Shown: one piece after another, positions 16,910-25,452 of the stretch
Position numbering within the stretch: position 1 is the first letter of the stretch
Layout: each line of letters opens with the position of its first letter
NCBI RefSeq assembly: GCF_027923905.1
Contig: NZ_AP026966.1
Coordinates: 4,527,001-4,591,000, forward strand
DNA: 64,000 bases
Direction: 5' to 3'
Origin: Massilia varians
GTDB taxonomy: Bacteria > Pseudomonadota > Gammaproteobacteria > Burkholderiales > Burkholderiaceae_D
The notes under the pieces: model-generated
Seen by the model: the letters and a program-made list of their open reading frames with translations, nothing else
The model's database searches: none
Told to the model about the DNA's origin: nothing
Position numbers and translations under genes: made by a program

Positions 16910-18196
16910 ATGACGATGCAGACGACCACCCTTCCGTTCCAGGTCTCTGGCGCCAGCGCGCTGCCCCAGCCGCAAGCGCAGTTGCCACGTTCCGCCGCCG
17001 GCGTGCAGCCCAGCGAGGCCGGGCAGTTCAGCGCCACGCTGTCGCGCGCCATGGCGCCGACGCCGGCGCCGGCCCCCGCTCCGGCCAGCAAGCCGGCCGC
17101 GCCCGCGAAGCTGGCCGATAAGCCGGCCGCCCAGGGACCGAAACCCGCGGCACGCGAGCCGGCCAGGCAGAACGAGGCATCGTCCGACGCGCCGGCAACG
17201 GCGCAGGGCCCGGCCGGCGCCGAATCGGGCAATTCCGCCGAGGACGCGGCCGCCGCTGCCGAATCGGCGAACGCCGCCGACGCGGCCACCACCCCGGTAA
17301 CCGACATGCTCGCCTTCATGGCTGCACTAATCCAGCCGCCTGCAGCCACACCGGCCGCGCCGGCCGCGGCCGAGTCGGCGGCCGAGTCGGCGGCTGGCGG
17401 CGCCGGCCCGCAGCTTACCGCGCTCCAGTCCGCGTTCGCGAAACTCGATGTCGCGGACGGCAAGGCGGCAGGCACGGATCCGCTGGCAGCCGCCGACGAG
17501 GCGGCCGGCTTCCCGCGGGCTGCCGGCGTGCGGACCACCGGCCAGGAAAGCGCCGACCTGCGCGCGCAGCAACAGCAGGCCGCGCTGGCTGCCGCACCCG
17601 CGGATGCGGGCAAGGCCCAGCCGCAGCTGCGCGACGGCGCCGCCAACACCGCGGCGAAACCCGATGCGCCCCTGCCTTCCCTCACCCAGCTGCAGGCCCA
17701 GAGCGCCAGGCTCGAGAGCGTGCCGAACCCGGCCGCCATGCCGGGCGACCGCATCCCGGCGCGCCTCGGCACCCAGGCCTGGGACAACCAGATCAGCCAG
17801 CGCATCGTCTACATGGTGGGCAAGGAGCAGGCCGCGACCCTGACGCTGAATCCGCCGGACCTCGGCCCGGTGCAGGTGGTGCTCAACGTGAGCAACGACG
17901 GCGCCAGCGTGGCCTTCTCGTCGAACCAGCAGGAAGTGCGGCAGGCCCTGGAAAACGCCCTCCCGCGCCTGCGCGAGATGATGGGCGAGAGCGGCATCGC
18001 GCTCGGTAACGCGACCGTCGATGCCGGCATGCCAGACGGGCGCCAGACGCAGCAGGATGGCGAGCGCCGCCACGCTAACGGTGGCGGCCTTGGCAACGGT
18101 GGCGCGGCGGGTACGGCGACCGAGGACAGCGCCGCCCGACCGGCTACCCGCACGGTGAGCCTTGGTGACAACGGCATGGTCGATACGTTTGCATAA
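16910..18196 (+). CDS. fliK: Flagellar hook-length control protein FliK
   Basis: FliK is the exported ruler that switches export from hook to filament substrates. From the ATG at 16910 the protein has 428 residues: a long low-complexity Ala/Pro-rich N-terminus (to about 270) and the conserved C-terminal Flg_hook domain with LTLNPPDLGPVQVVLNVSND and VRQALENALPRLREMM. An upstream GTG at 16877 would overlap fliJ and is less likely. The stop codon is only 8 bases from IS copy 2, so the gene is intact but its downstream neighbour is cut off. Confidence 0.92.
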   Translation: MTMQTTTLPFQVSGASALPQPQAQLPRSAAGVQPSEAGQFSATLSRAMAPTPAPAPAPASKPAAPAKLADKPAAQGPKPAAREPARQNEASSDAPATAQGPAGAESGNSAEDAAAAAESANAADAATTPVTDMLAFMAALIQPPAATPAAPAAAESAAESAAGGAGPQLTALQSAFAKLDVADGKAAGTDPLAAADEAAGFPRAAGVRTTGQESADLRAQQQQAALAAAPADAGKAQPQLRDGAANTAAKPDAPLPSLTQLQAQSARLESVPNPAAMPGDRIPARLGTQAWDNQISQRIVYMVGKEQAATLTLNPPDLGPVQVVLNVSNDGASVAFSSNQQEVRQALENALPRLREMMGESGIALGNATVDAGMPDGRQTQQDGERRHANGGGLGNGGAAGTATEDSAARPATRTVSLGDNGMVDTFA

Positions 18197-18222
18197 TCTA
18201 TAACGTATCTATGGACTCCACC

Positions 18223-18482
18223 CGATTTGCAAGAGGAAGATTGAATTTCTGCCTTAGGAAGAGTTTGCTTGTATCTATTCGGCCTGTGTGTTGAGCGTTT
18301 CCAGTGCTCTGGCCCTGATGTGATACGCGCGCCAGGATCCTCATAGGGTGACGGCCTCGATGGGCCACTACGAACAGCGGATTCACCCGACGCCGGTCCG
18401 ACCTGTTGGCATCATTCTTTCTTCATCGTCGCAAACTTGGCGGTGTTGCTCCTTCTTGTTGCTGAGTTAGTAGATCATCTTT
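18223..18482 (-). ncRNA. Candidate bridge RNA region of IS copy 2
   Basis: This is the non-coding 3' end of the element downstream of the transposase gene, matching the same region of copy 1. It is the expected bridge RNA locus of an IS1111-type element. Confidence 0.5.
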
Positions 18483-19526
18483 TCAAGCCGGCCTGGTCGT
18501 GTATTTCGACCAGGCCGGAACATAAGGACGTCCGTGCGTCATCAATGCCCAGATCACCCTGGCCATCTTGTTGGCCAGTGCAGTTGCGGCAACGTTGAAA
18601 CTGCGTCGCTCTGCCAGCCTTGTCGCCCATTGCAGGAGCTTGTCGGGCTTGCCGTTTGCTGTTCGCAATGCGCTACGGGCACCGTGTATGAGCAGAGTGC
18701 GCAGGTAGCTATCGCCCTTGCGAGTAATGCCATACAAGCGCTGCTTGCCTCCACTGCTATGCTCGCGTGGCACGAGGCCTAGATTTGCTGCAAAGTCCCG
18801 CGCACTCTTGTAGTGGCGCGGATCAGCGATGGTTGCCTGCACTGCCGTTGCCGTCAACGGCCCTACACCCGGCACTTCCATCAGTTGCTTTGCCAACTCC
18901 GATTTTGCGACCTGATTCAGGCGGCGGTCATATGCCTGGATCCTTTCTTCCTTATCGTCCAGCTGGGCCTTGAGCTCCCAAAACGTCTCCAGGGCCATGC
19001 CAGACAAGCCGTTGTCCGAATCGTTCAACCATGCTTTTAGTCCATCACGGAACTTCTCCACGCTCTTGGGAAACACCTGGCCATACTCGCCCGCGAACGC
19101 CCGGAGCCGGTTGATCATCGCTACACGCTCGGTCATCAAGGCGCTGCGGGCACGGTGCAGCATCTGCAAATCTTGCTGCGCTGCCGTATTGATCGGCACA
19201 TACTTGGTCGCACCGCGCGAACGCGCCTCGGCAATTGCGGCAGCATCGTTCATGTCGTTTTTGTTGCCGGTGACATAAGCCTTGACGTGTTGTGCCGCGA
19301 CCAGCTTGACGTCATGTCCCATCTCGACGAATTTGCGTGCCCAATAGTGTGAGCCAGCGCAGGCTTCGATACCAATCATCGCCGGCGCCATTTGCGTGAA
19401 CATTGGAAGTACCTGGTCTCGTGCAAGCTTACGCTTGAACACCCGTTTGCCGCTTTCGTCGAGCCCGACAGCGAAGAACACGTCCTTCGCAATATCCAAA
19501 CCAATCACTTTTGCGTTAGCATTCAT
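18483..19526 (-). CDS. IS110-family DEDD transposase, copy 2
   Basis: This 347-residue intact copy has the same catalytic residues as copy 1 (D11, E54, D91, D94) and the same C-terminal domain. The only residue change noticed is V for A in NQVAKSE. The ATG at 19526 has the same GGGGGAG upstream. Near identity of the two copies points to recent movement or gene conversion. Confidence 0.95.
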   Translation of the reverse strand: MNANAKVIGLDIAKDVFFAVGLDESGKRVFKRKLARDQVLPMFTQMAPAMIGIEACAGSHYWARKFVEMGHDVKLVAAQHVKAYVTGNKNDMNDAAAIAEARSRGATKYVPINTAAQQDLQMLHRARSALMTERVAMINRLRAFAGEYGQVFPKSVEKFRDGLKAWLNDSDNGLSGMALETFWELKAQLDDKEERIQAYDRRLNQVAKSELAKQLMEVPGVGPLTATAVQATIADPRHYKSARDFAANLGLVPREHSSGGKQRLYGITRKGDSYLRTLLIHGARSALRTANGKPDKLLQWATRLAERRSFNVAATALANKMARVIWALMTHGRPYVPAWSKYTTRPA

Positions 19527-19615
19527 GGTGACTCCCCCTCTTGTTTTAGCGTGCCAGCCCAATCTGGCACGCTTGGCACAATGATGCCGATATCGGGAGG
19601 GTGGAGTCCATCACA

Positions 19616-19669
19616 TTAGGGTGGGCGGCTCGTAATCCGGGCCACTGGCCCGGATCACCCCACGCGTTC
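19616..19669. repeat. Extragenic palindromic repeat at IS copy 2
   Basis: Read on the minus strand this is the same unit as the one after fliH: GCGTGGGGTGATCC, a GGGCC-centred core, and GCCGCCCACCCTA. IS copy 2 starts exactly at the CCCTA edge, as does copy 1. Confidence 0.8.
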
Positions 19670-19707
19670 AAACCGAGCGAGATCCGCCAGCGCGTTATTT
19701 AATTGGC

Positions 19708-19746
19708 TAACTATCACCGCGTGGGCGGGAGACCCGCCCACCCTAC
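19708..19746. repeat. Extragenic palindromic repeat, short type
   Basis: TAACTATCACCGCGTGGGCG, three bases, then CCCGCCCACCCTACC. It is an intact short member of the repeat family, 140 bases before fliL and 38 bases from the long unit at IS copy 2. Confidence 0.8.
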
Positions 19747-19885
19747 CAAACGGTCAAGACACAGGCGCAACAATCACCGGGATTACCACCCCTTCTCCCC
19801 TCTTTTCCGGGCATGACGGGTCTGGTTTCCCCGCGATAATGCCATAATGACGAATCATTCTTTTAGGCAGTAAAGAGGCATCTTG

Positions 19886-20422
19886 ATGGCGCAAGCAAAA
19901 CCAAAGGCCGACCCGAAGGCGGACGCAGCGGCAGCGGCAGCAGCCCCGGCCGGCTCCAAGAAAAAGCTGATCGTGATCGCGGCGGCAGCTGTGCTGGTGC
20001 TCGGCGGCGGCGGTGGCGCGGCCTGGTATTTCATGCAGGGCGGCGACGCGGCGGCCGCGCACGAGAGCCCGAAGGAGTCGAAGAAGAAGAAAAAGAAGGA
20101 AGGGGTCAAGCTGGAATACTTGCCGGTCGAGGCCTTCACGGTCAACCTGCAGCCGGAAAACGGCGAACAGTACCTGCAAGTGCAGTTCACTCTGCAGGTG
20201 GCGGGCACCGAACAGGCAACCTTGATCAAGGACAATATGGCGATCGTGCGCAACCGCGTGCTGCTGCTCCTGTCGGGCAAGCGGGCATCGGAAATCAGCA
20301 CGGTCGAAGGCAAGCAGCAGCTCGCTGCCGAGATCCAGGCCATCGTCCAGGAACCCTTCAATAAAGGCGGCGACGAGCAGGACGTGACCGACGTTCTGTT
20401 CACCTCGTTCATCATCCAGTAA
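19886..20422 (+). CDS. fliL: Flagellar basal body-associated protein FliL
   Basis: FliL surrounds the stator and stabilises it. The 178-residue protein has an Ala-rich cytoplasmic start, one membrane helix (about residues 35-52, LIVIAAAAVLVLGGGGGAAW), a very lysine-rich juxtamembrane run (KKKKKKEG), and the periplasmic stomatin-like domain (EYLPVEAFTVNLQPENGEQY, NRVLLLLSGKRASEI). AAAGAGG precedes the ATG at 19886. It starts the fliLMNOPQR run, which the IS and two repeats separate from fliK, so it needs its own promoter or read-through. Confidence 0.94.
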   Translation: MAQAKPKADPKADAAAAAAAPAGSKKKLIVIAAAAVLVLGGGGGAAWYFMQGGDAAAAHESPKESKKKKKKEGVKLEYLPVEAFTVNLQPENGEQYLQVQFTLQVAGTEQATLIKDNMAIVRNRVLLLLSGKRASEISTVEGKQQLAAEIQAIVQEPFNKGGDEQDVTDVLFTSFIIQ

Positions 20423-20432
20423 CCGAAGCACC

Positions 20433-21416
20433 ATGGCCGATAATTTCCTCTCACAGGAAGAAGTCGATGCCCTCCTCAAGGGGGTCAACGGCGATCAGGA
20501 CGACATTGCGGCGCCTGAAGACACCTCGGGGGTACGCACCTATAACCTGGCAACGCAGGAGCGGATCGTCCGCGGCCGCATGCCGACGCTCGAGATCATC
20601 AACGAGCGTTTCGCCAGGTATCTGCGGGTTGGCCTGTTCAATTTCCTGCGCCGCAGCGCCGAGGTATCGGTCGGCTCGGTGCGGGTCTCGAAGTACAGCG
20701 AGTTCATCCGCAACCTGGTGGTCCCCACCAACCTCAACCTGATCCACATGAAGCCGCTGCGCGGCACGGCGCTGATGGTGTTCGACCCGGGCCTCGTGTT
20801 CCTGCTGGTGGACAACCTGTTCGGCGGCGACGGCCGCTTCCACACCCGCGTGGAAGGCCGCGACTTCACCCAGACCGAGCAGCGCATCATCATGCGCATC
20901 CTCGACATCGTGTTCGAGGCCTATGCCAAGTCGTGGGAGCCGGTGTACCCGATCGAATTCGAGTACATCCGTTCCGAAATGAACACGCAGTTCGCCAACA
21001 TCGCCACCCCGAACGAGGTCGTGGTGTCCTGCACCTTCACCGTCGAACTCGGTTCGGTGTCGGGCCAGATCCACTTCTGCATGCCCTATTCCATGATCGA
21101 GCCGATCCGCGACGCGCTGACCTCGAGCATCCAGGGCGAAGCCCTGGAAGTCGACAAGCGCTGGGTGCGCCTGATGACCCAGCAGATCCAGGTCGCCGAA
21201 GTCGAGCTGGTGGCGGTGCTGGGTGAAGGGCGGGCCAATTTCGACGAAATCCTCAACATGAAGGTCGGCGACATCATCCCGATCACGGTGCCGGAAACCC
21301 TGCAGGCGACCGTCGACGGCGTGCCGGTGATGGACTGCAGCTATGGCGTCTTCAACGGCCAGTACGCGCTGAAGGTCGAGAAGCTGCTGGCCAACAGCGA
21401 CAATTTGAACAAATAA
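20433..21416 (+). CDS. fliM: Flagellar motor switch protein FliM
   Basis: FliM is the C-ring protein that binds phosphorylated CheY. The 327-residue protein has the CheY-binding N-terminal peptide (LSQEEVDALLKG), the central CheC-like domain (GLVFLLVDNLFGGDGRF) and the C-terminal SpoA domain (LNMKVGDIIPITVPETLQA). Length is standard. It is 10 bases after fliL. Confidence 0.97.
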   Translation: MADNFLSQEEVDALLKGVNGDQDDIAAPEDTSGVRTYNLATQERIVRGRMPTLEIINERFARYLRVGLFNFLRRSAEVSVGSVRVSKYSEFIRNLVVPTNLNLIHMKPLRGTALMVFDPGLVFLLVDNLFGGDGRFHTRVEGRDFTQTEQRIIMRILDIVFEAYAKSWEPVYPIEFEYIRSEMNTQFANIATPNEVVVSCTFTVELGSVSGQIHFCMPYSMIEPIRDALTSSIQGEALEVDKRWVRLMTQQIQVAEVELVAVLGEGRANFDEILNMKVGDIIPITVPETLQATVDGVPVMDCSYGVFNGQYALKVEKLLANSDNLNK

Positions 21417-21438
21417 CAAGCAGTAACAGGAGAGGACC

Positions 21439-21873
21439 ATGTCTGACACCCAGGACGATCAAAGCGCACTCGACGACGATTGGGGCGCGGCGATTGCCGA
21501 GCAGGCCGCCGCCGAAGCGGCGGCGCTCGAGCGCCAGCAACAGCAACAGGCCACCGCGACCGCGGCCGTGTTCAAGGATTTCTCGAACAAGGGCACGCGC
21601 ACCGACACGCCGAACGACATCGACTTCATCCTCGACATCCCGGTCCAGCTGACCGTGGAACTCGGGCGCACCAAGATCGCGATCAAGAATCTCCTTCAAC
21701 TGGCGCAAGGGTCCGTGGTCGAGCTCGACGGCCTGGCCGGTGAACCGATGGACGTGCTGGTCAATGGCTGCCTGATCGCACAGGGCGAGGTGGTGGTCGT
21801 GAACGACAAGTTCGGTATCCGTCTGACTGATATCATTACGCCATCGGAACGGATCAGAAAACTGAATAAATGA
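21439..21873 (+). CDS. fliN: Flagellar motor switch protein FliN
   Basis: FliN forms the lower C ring with FliM. The 144-residue protein has a Gln/Ala-rich N-terminus and a C-terminal SpoA domain (VQLTVELGRTKIAIKNLLQL, then LVNGCLIAQGEVVVVNDKFG). GGAGAGG lies upstream of the ATG. It overlaps fliO by 4 bases. Confidence 0.96.
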   Translation: MSDTQDDQSALDDDWGAAIAEQAAAEAAALERQQQQQATATAAVFKDFSNKGTRTDTPNDIDFILDIPVQLTVELGRTKIAIKNLLQLAQGSVVELDGLAGEPMDVLVNGCLIAQGEVVVVNDKFGIRLTDIITPSERIRKLNK

Positions 21874-22454
21874 CCTCGAGCAACGTCGCTCACCGCATTC
21901 GCCGGATCGCGGCGGCGCTGCTGTTCGCGCCGCTCCTGACCTGTGCCGCCCCCGCCGGGGCCGCACAGGCGCCGGCGGGCCAGCAACAACAAGCCGCGCC
22001 GCGCACCGACGCGGCCGCCCCTGACACCGCCCCCGTCCCGGCAGCCGCCACGCCCGCGCCCGCCCAGCGCCCGCCCCAGGTCGTGATGCCGGCGCCGAGC
22101 GCGCCGGCCACCGGCAGCCTGCTGCAGACCATCCTGGCCCTGCTGCTGGTGCTCGGCCTGCTGTTCGGCCTGGCCTGGTTCATGAAGCGCTTCGGTCCGC
22201 GCGTCATGGGCGCGAGCGCCAACATCAAGCTGGTCGGCGCGCTCAACATCGGCGGGCGCGAACGCATCATGGTGGTCGAAGTCGGCAACCAGTGGATCGT
22301 CGTCGGCGCCTCGCCAGGACAGGTCAACGCCCTGGCCACCATGCCGCGCCAGGAAGGCGCCGAGGGGCAGGCCACGCTGGCCCAGCATACGGCGGGCGCA
22401 GGTAGCTTCGGCGACTGGCTCAAGAACACGATAGACAAGCGTAATGCGAAATAA
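21870..22454 (+). CDS. fliO: Flagellar biosynthetic protein FliO
   Basis: FliO is a membrane scaffold that helps FliP ring assembly. The 194-residue protein has an N-terminal hydrophobic segment ([19 protein letters not shown]), a Pro/Ala-rich linker, a membrane helix near residues 84-105 ([20 protein letters not shown]) and a cytoplasmic FliO domain ([19 protein letters not shown]). Its start overlaps fliN and its end overlaps fliP by 11 bases. Confidence 0.92.
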   Translation: MTSSNVAHRIRRIAAALLFAPLLTCAAPAGAAQAPAGQQQQAAPRTDAAAPDTAPVPAAATPAPAQRPPQVVMPAPSAPATGSLLQTILALLLVLGLLFGLAWFMKRFGPRVMGASANIKLVGALNIGGRERIMVVEVGNQWIVVGASPGQVNALATMPRQEGAEGQATLAQHTAGAGSFGDWLKNTIDKRNAK

Positions 22455-23193
22455 GAAATTGCTGCTGGGCGCCGGCCTGGCTTGCCTGGCCCTGCTGCCG
22501 CTGGCCGTGCTGGCCCAGCCCGGCATCCCGGCCTTCACCACCAGCCCGGCCCCGGGCGGCGGCACGCAGTACTCGCTGCCGGTCCAGACCCTGATCCTGC
22601 TCACCGCGCTGACCTTCCTGCCGGCCGCGCTCCTGATGATGACGGCCTTCACCCGCATCATCATCGTGCTGTCGCTGCTGCGCCAGGCGCTCGGCACCCA
22701 GACCGCGCCGCCCAACCAGGTGATGGTCGGCCTGGCGCTGTTCCTGACCTTCTTCGTGATGGGCCCGACCTTCGATCGCGCCTACACCGATGCTTACCTG
22801 CCGCTGCAGCAGAACCGGATCCAGATGAGCGAGGCGCTCGACCGCGGCGTGGTGCCGTTCAAGGAATTCATGCTCAAGCAGACCCGCCAGGCCGACCTGG
22901 CGCTGTTCGTCAAGATCTCGCGCTCGCCTGCCCTGCAGGGCCCCGAGGACGTGCCGCTGCGGGTCCTGATCCCGGCTTTCGTGACCAGCGAACTGAAGAC
23001 GGCCTTCCAGATCGGCTTCGCGATCTTCATCCCCTTCCTCATCATCGACATGGTGGTGGCCTCGGTGCTGATGGCGATGGGCATGATGATGATGTCGCCT
23101 GCCGTGATCTCGCTGCCGTTCAAGCTGATGCTGTTCGTGCTGGTGGACGGCTGGCAGCTGCTGCTGGGTTCCCTGACCCAGAGTTTTTATTAG
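22444..23193 (+). CDS. fliP: Flagellar export gate protein FliP
   Basis: FliP forms the core export pore with FliQ and FliR. The 249-residue protein has a signal peptide (to about residue 21, ending in VLAQPG), the conserved [20 protein letters not shown] and the later helices [20 protein letters not shown] and [15 protein letters not shown]. Length is normal for the family. Confidence 0.97.
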   Translation: MRNKKLLLGAGLACLALLPLAVLAQPGIPAFTTSPAPGGGTQYSLPVQTLILLTALTFLPAALLMMTAFTRIIIVLSLLRQALGTQTAPPNQVMVGLALFLTFFVMGPTFDRAYTDAYLPLQQNRIQMSEALDRGVVPFKEFMLKQTRQADLALFVKISRSPALQGPEDVPLRVLIPAFVTSELKTAFQIGFAIFIPFLIIDMVVASVLMAMGMMMMSPAVISLPFKLMLFVLVDGWQLLLGSLTQSFY

Positions 23194-23202
23194 GAACACA
23201 GC

Positions 23203-23472
23203 ATGACTCCCGAATCCGTCATGACCATGGGCCGCAACGCGATGGAGATCACGCTGATGGTCGCCGCCCCGATGCTGCTGGTGGCGCTGATCATCGGCCT
23301 GATCATCTCGATCTTCCAGGCCGCCACCCAGATCAACGAAGCGACCCTGTCCTTCATCCCGAAGCTGGTGGGCGTGTTCATCGCCCTGGTGCTGGCCGGA
23401 CCGTGGATGCTGTCGGTCATGCTCGACTACATGCGCGGGGTCTTCACCGGCATCCCCGGCCTGATCGGCTGA
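23203..23472 (+). CDS. fliQ: Flagellar export gate protein FliQ
   Basis: The 89-residue protein has two membrane helices and the signature ATQINEATLSFIPKL. It is the small subunit of the FliPQR pore, 9 bases after fliP. AGGAACA lies before the ATG. Confidence 0.96.
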   Translation: MTPESVMTMGRNAMEITLMVAAPMLLVALIIGLIISIFQAATQINEATLSFIPKLVGVFIALVLAGPWMLSVMLDYMRGVFTGIPGLIG

Positions 23473-23488
23473 GCGCGAGGCCGCACGC

Positions 23489-24337
23489 GTGCTGAGCCTG
23501 ACCACGGGCGAGATGAATGCCTGGATCGCGGGGCTGATCTGGCCGCTCACGCGCATCCTCGGCCTGGTCGCTAGCGCGCCCTTGTTCGGCAATGCCGGGG
23601 TGCCGATGTCGATCAAGGTCGCCCTCGGCGTGCTGCTGGCCAGCGTCATCGCCCCCACCGTCCCCGAGATTCCCGCGGTCGACCCGGGCTCTTGGGCCGG
23701 CATCCTGATCCTGGTGAAGGAACTGCTGATCGGCGTGGCGATGGGCTTCGCCATGCGCATCGTGTTCGCGGCCATCGAATACGCCGGCGAAGTGGCCAGC
23801 ATGAGCATGGGCCTGGGCTTCGCGGTGTTCTTCGACCCGTCCACCAGCGGCCGCTCGGCGGCGGTGGCGCAGTTCCTGGCGCTGGTGGCGACCATGGCCT
23901 TCCTGGCCGTGAACGCCCACCTGGTGCTGCTGGCGGCGCTGGCCGAAAGCTTCCATGCGCTGCCGATCTCCGCCACGCCCTTCTCTGGCAACGCGCCGCT
24001 GGAACTGGCGCGCTGGGGCGGCAAGATCTTCTCGACCGGGCTGCAGCTGTCGCTGCCGATCGTGGCCGCCCTCCTGGTCACCAACGTGGCGCTGGGCATC
24101 CTGACGCGCGCCGCGCCGCAGCTGAACATCTTCGGTATCGGCTTCCCGGTGACCCTGGGCGTCGGTTTCCTGACCCTGAGCCTGGCCATGCCCTACCTCG
24201 GCATGCCGATTGTGAACCTGTTTAACGAGGGGATCGAGAAAGGGCGCGCGGTGCCACGCGCCGGCGCGGCGCGCACTGCCGCGCCGCCGCCAGCGCCGGC
24301 GGCGCCCGGCCCGGCGCCGGCTGTGCCCGGTGCTTGA
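23489..24337 (+). CDS. fliR: Flagellar export gate protein FliR
   Basis: FliR is the single-copy subunit closing the export pore. The 282-residue protein starts at a GTG. It has several membrane helices and the family motif EYAGEVASMSMGLGFAVFFD, and LNIFGIGFPVTLGVGFLTL. A Pro/Ala-rich extension of about 25 residues at the C-terminus is unusual and probably disordered. It is the last gene of the fliL-R run. Confidence 0.95.
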   Translation: MLSLTTGEMNAWIAGLIWPLTRILGLVASAPLFGNAGVPMSIKVALGVLLASVIAPTVPEIPAVDPGSWAGILILVKELLIGVAMGFAMRIVFAAIEYAGEVASMSMGLGFAVFFDPSTSGRSAAVAQFLALVATMAFLAVNAHLVLLAALAESFHALPISATPFSGNAPLELARWGGKIFSTGLQLSLPIVAALLVTNVALGILTRAAPQLNIFGIGFPVTLGVGFLTLSLAMPYLGMPIVNLFNEGIEKGRAVPRAGAARTAAPPPAPAAPGPAPAVPGA

Positions 24338-24377
24338 TGCGCGCCTGCGCAAGCGGTTTTTCGGTTAGGGTAGCGGC

Positions 24378-24767
24378 ATGAAGACGACCTACCGCCTGAT
24401 CGCGGCCAGCCTCCTGGCGGCCCTCTCCCTGGGTGCGGCCGCCGCGCCCACGCCGCCCGCCGTGCGCGCCGAGATCGACGCCCTGATGGCGAAGATGAGC
24501 GCCTCGCACTGCCAGTTCGAGCGCAACGGCAGCTGGCACTCCGGCCCGGAAGCCCGGCGGCACCTGCTGCGCAAGCTCGACTACATCGAAAAGCGCCGCG
24601 AGACGCTCGCCAGCGCCGAGCAGTTCATCGAGGTCGCGGCCACGAAAAGCAGCTTTTCGGGCAAGCCCTACCGCGTCAAGTGCGGCAGCGGCGCGGCCGT
24701 GCCCAGCCGCGAATGGCTGAACCGGGAGCTGAAGGCGCTGCGCGCCGCCGGCCACGACGCGCCTTGA
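24378..24767 (+). CDS. DUF5329-like exported protein
   Basis: The 129-residue protein has a signal peptide (residues 1-22, ending in LGAAAA). Its mature part includes EIDALMAKM, CQFERNGSWHSGPEA, ATKSSFSGKPYRVKCG and PSREWLNREL, which I recognise as DUF5329-like. Two cysteines (in SHCQFERNG and VKCGSG) may form a disulfide. The function is unknown. It lies 40 bases after fliR in the same direction. Confidence 0.75.
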   Translation: MKTTYRLIAASLLAALSLGAAAAPTPPAVRAEIDALMAKMSASHCQFERNGSWHSGPEARRHLLRKLDYIEKRRETLASAEQFIEVAATKSSFSGKPYRVKCGSGAAVPSREWLNRELKALRAAGHDAP

Positions 24768-24827
24768 AAAGTATTTACCTTAACTAAATAGTGCTAAGGT
24801 AATCACTTTCATAACGGGAGGGTGATC

Positions 24828-25436
24828 ATGTTCAAGAAACTGGCAGCGGAAGCATTGGGCATCAGCGATATCGGCGTCATCGTCGGGCCGGCCGACTACA
24901 GCAAGGTCGACGCGGACGATTACCTGTTCAGCGAAGATGGCGAACAGATCTTCTTCCTCATCAAGAGCAAGAAGGACGAGTACTGCTTCACCAACCTGGC
25001 GCTGATCCACGTCGACGGCGATTCGGCGGTGTCGTCGAAGCGCGCGATCAAGCGCTACGACTATGCCTCGCACCTGATCTCGGGCGTGAGCATCGAGACC
25101 GCCGGTACGCTGGACATGGACATCGAACTCAAGTTCAGCCTGGACGGCACGGCCTTCTCGATCGACGTCAAGAAGACCCACATCGAACAGCTCAAGGACA
25201 TCTACAAGGCCTTGATCACCATCGGCAAGCAGCAGCACCGCGACGCGGTCTGCCGCGACAATGCCCTGCGCGCGCTCGATGCCACGGCCTCGGTGCACAA
25301 GCTGAACGTCGCCCCTGGCGAAAGCGGCCTGGTCGGCGTGTACGGCGAGCTGCTGGCGGCCCTGAACACCGCCATGTTCGAGACCCACACCAAGCGCGAT
25401 TTCAGCGACGTGTTCAGCAAGTACATCCACAACTAG
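24828..25436 (+). CDS. YvbH-like bacterial PH-domain protein
   Basis: The 202-residue protein closely resembles Bacillus YvbH-type proteins. It has a bacterial PH domain (bPH_1; ADDYLFSEDGEQIFFLIKS, YCFTNLALIHVDGDSAVSSK, then RYDYASHLISGVSIETAG) and a C-terminal helical extension. GGGAGG lies six bases before the ATG at 24828; a GTG two codons upstream is less likely. These proteins are cytoplasmic and of unknown function. A family better known from Firmicutes is worth noting in this background. Confidence 0.8.
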   Translation: MFKKLAAEALGISDIGVIVGPADYSKVDADDYLFSEDGEQIFFLIKSKKDEYCFTNLALIHVDGDSAVSSKRAIKRYDYASHLISGVSIETAGTLDMDIELKFSLDGTAFSIDVKKTHIEQLKDIYKALITIGKQQHRDAVCRDNALRALDATASVHKLNVAPGESGLVGVYGELLAALNTAMFETHTKRDFSDVFSKYIHN

Positions 25437-25452
25437 CACCACATAAAAAAAA

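Larger units (their letters stand above)
18204..19618 (-). mobile_element. IS110-family (IS1111-type) insertion sequence, copy 2
   Basis: This element is in inverted orientation relative to copy 1 and has the same 1415-bp length. I see only about three base differences in the transposase gene. The subterminal repeats are the same. Its left end abuts a palindromic repeat (19616-19669) of the same subtype that flanks copy 1. It separates fliK from fliL and its transposase reads against the operon. Confidence 0.9.

Noticed and set aside
13605..19618. Classical composite transposon carrying fliIJK
   Set aside because: IS110-family elements move as circles without mobilising flanked DNA between two copies, and the enclosed genes are native flagellar genes in their expected order.
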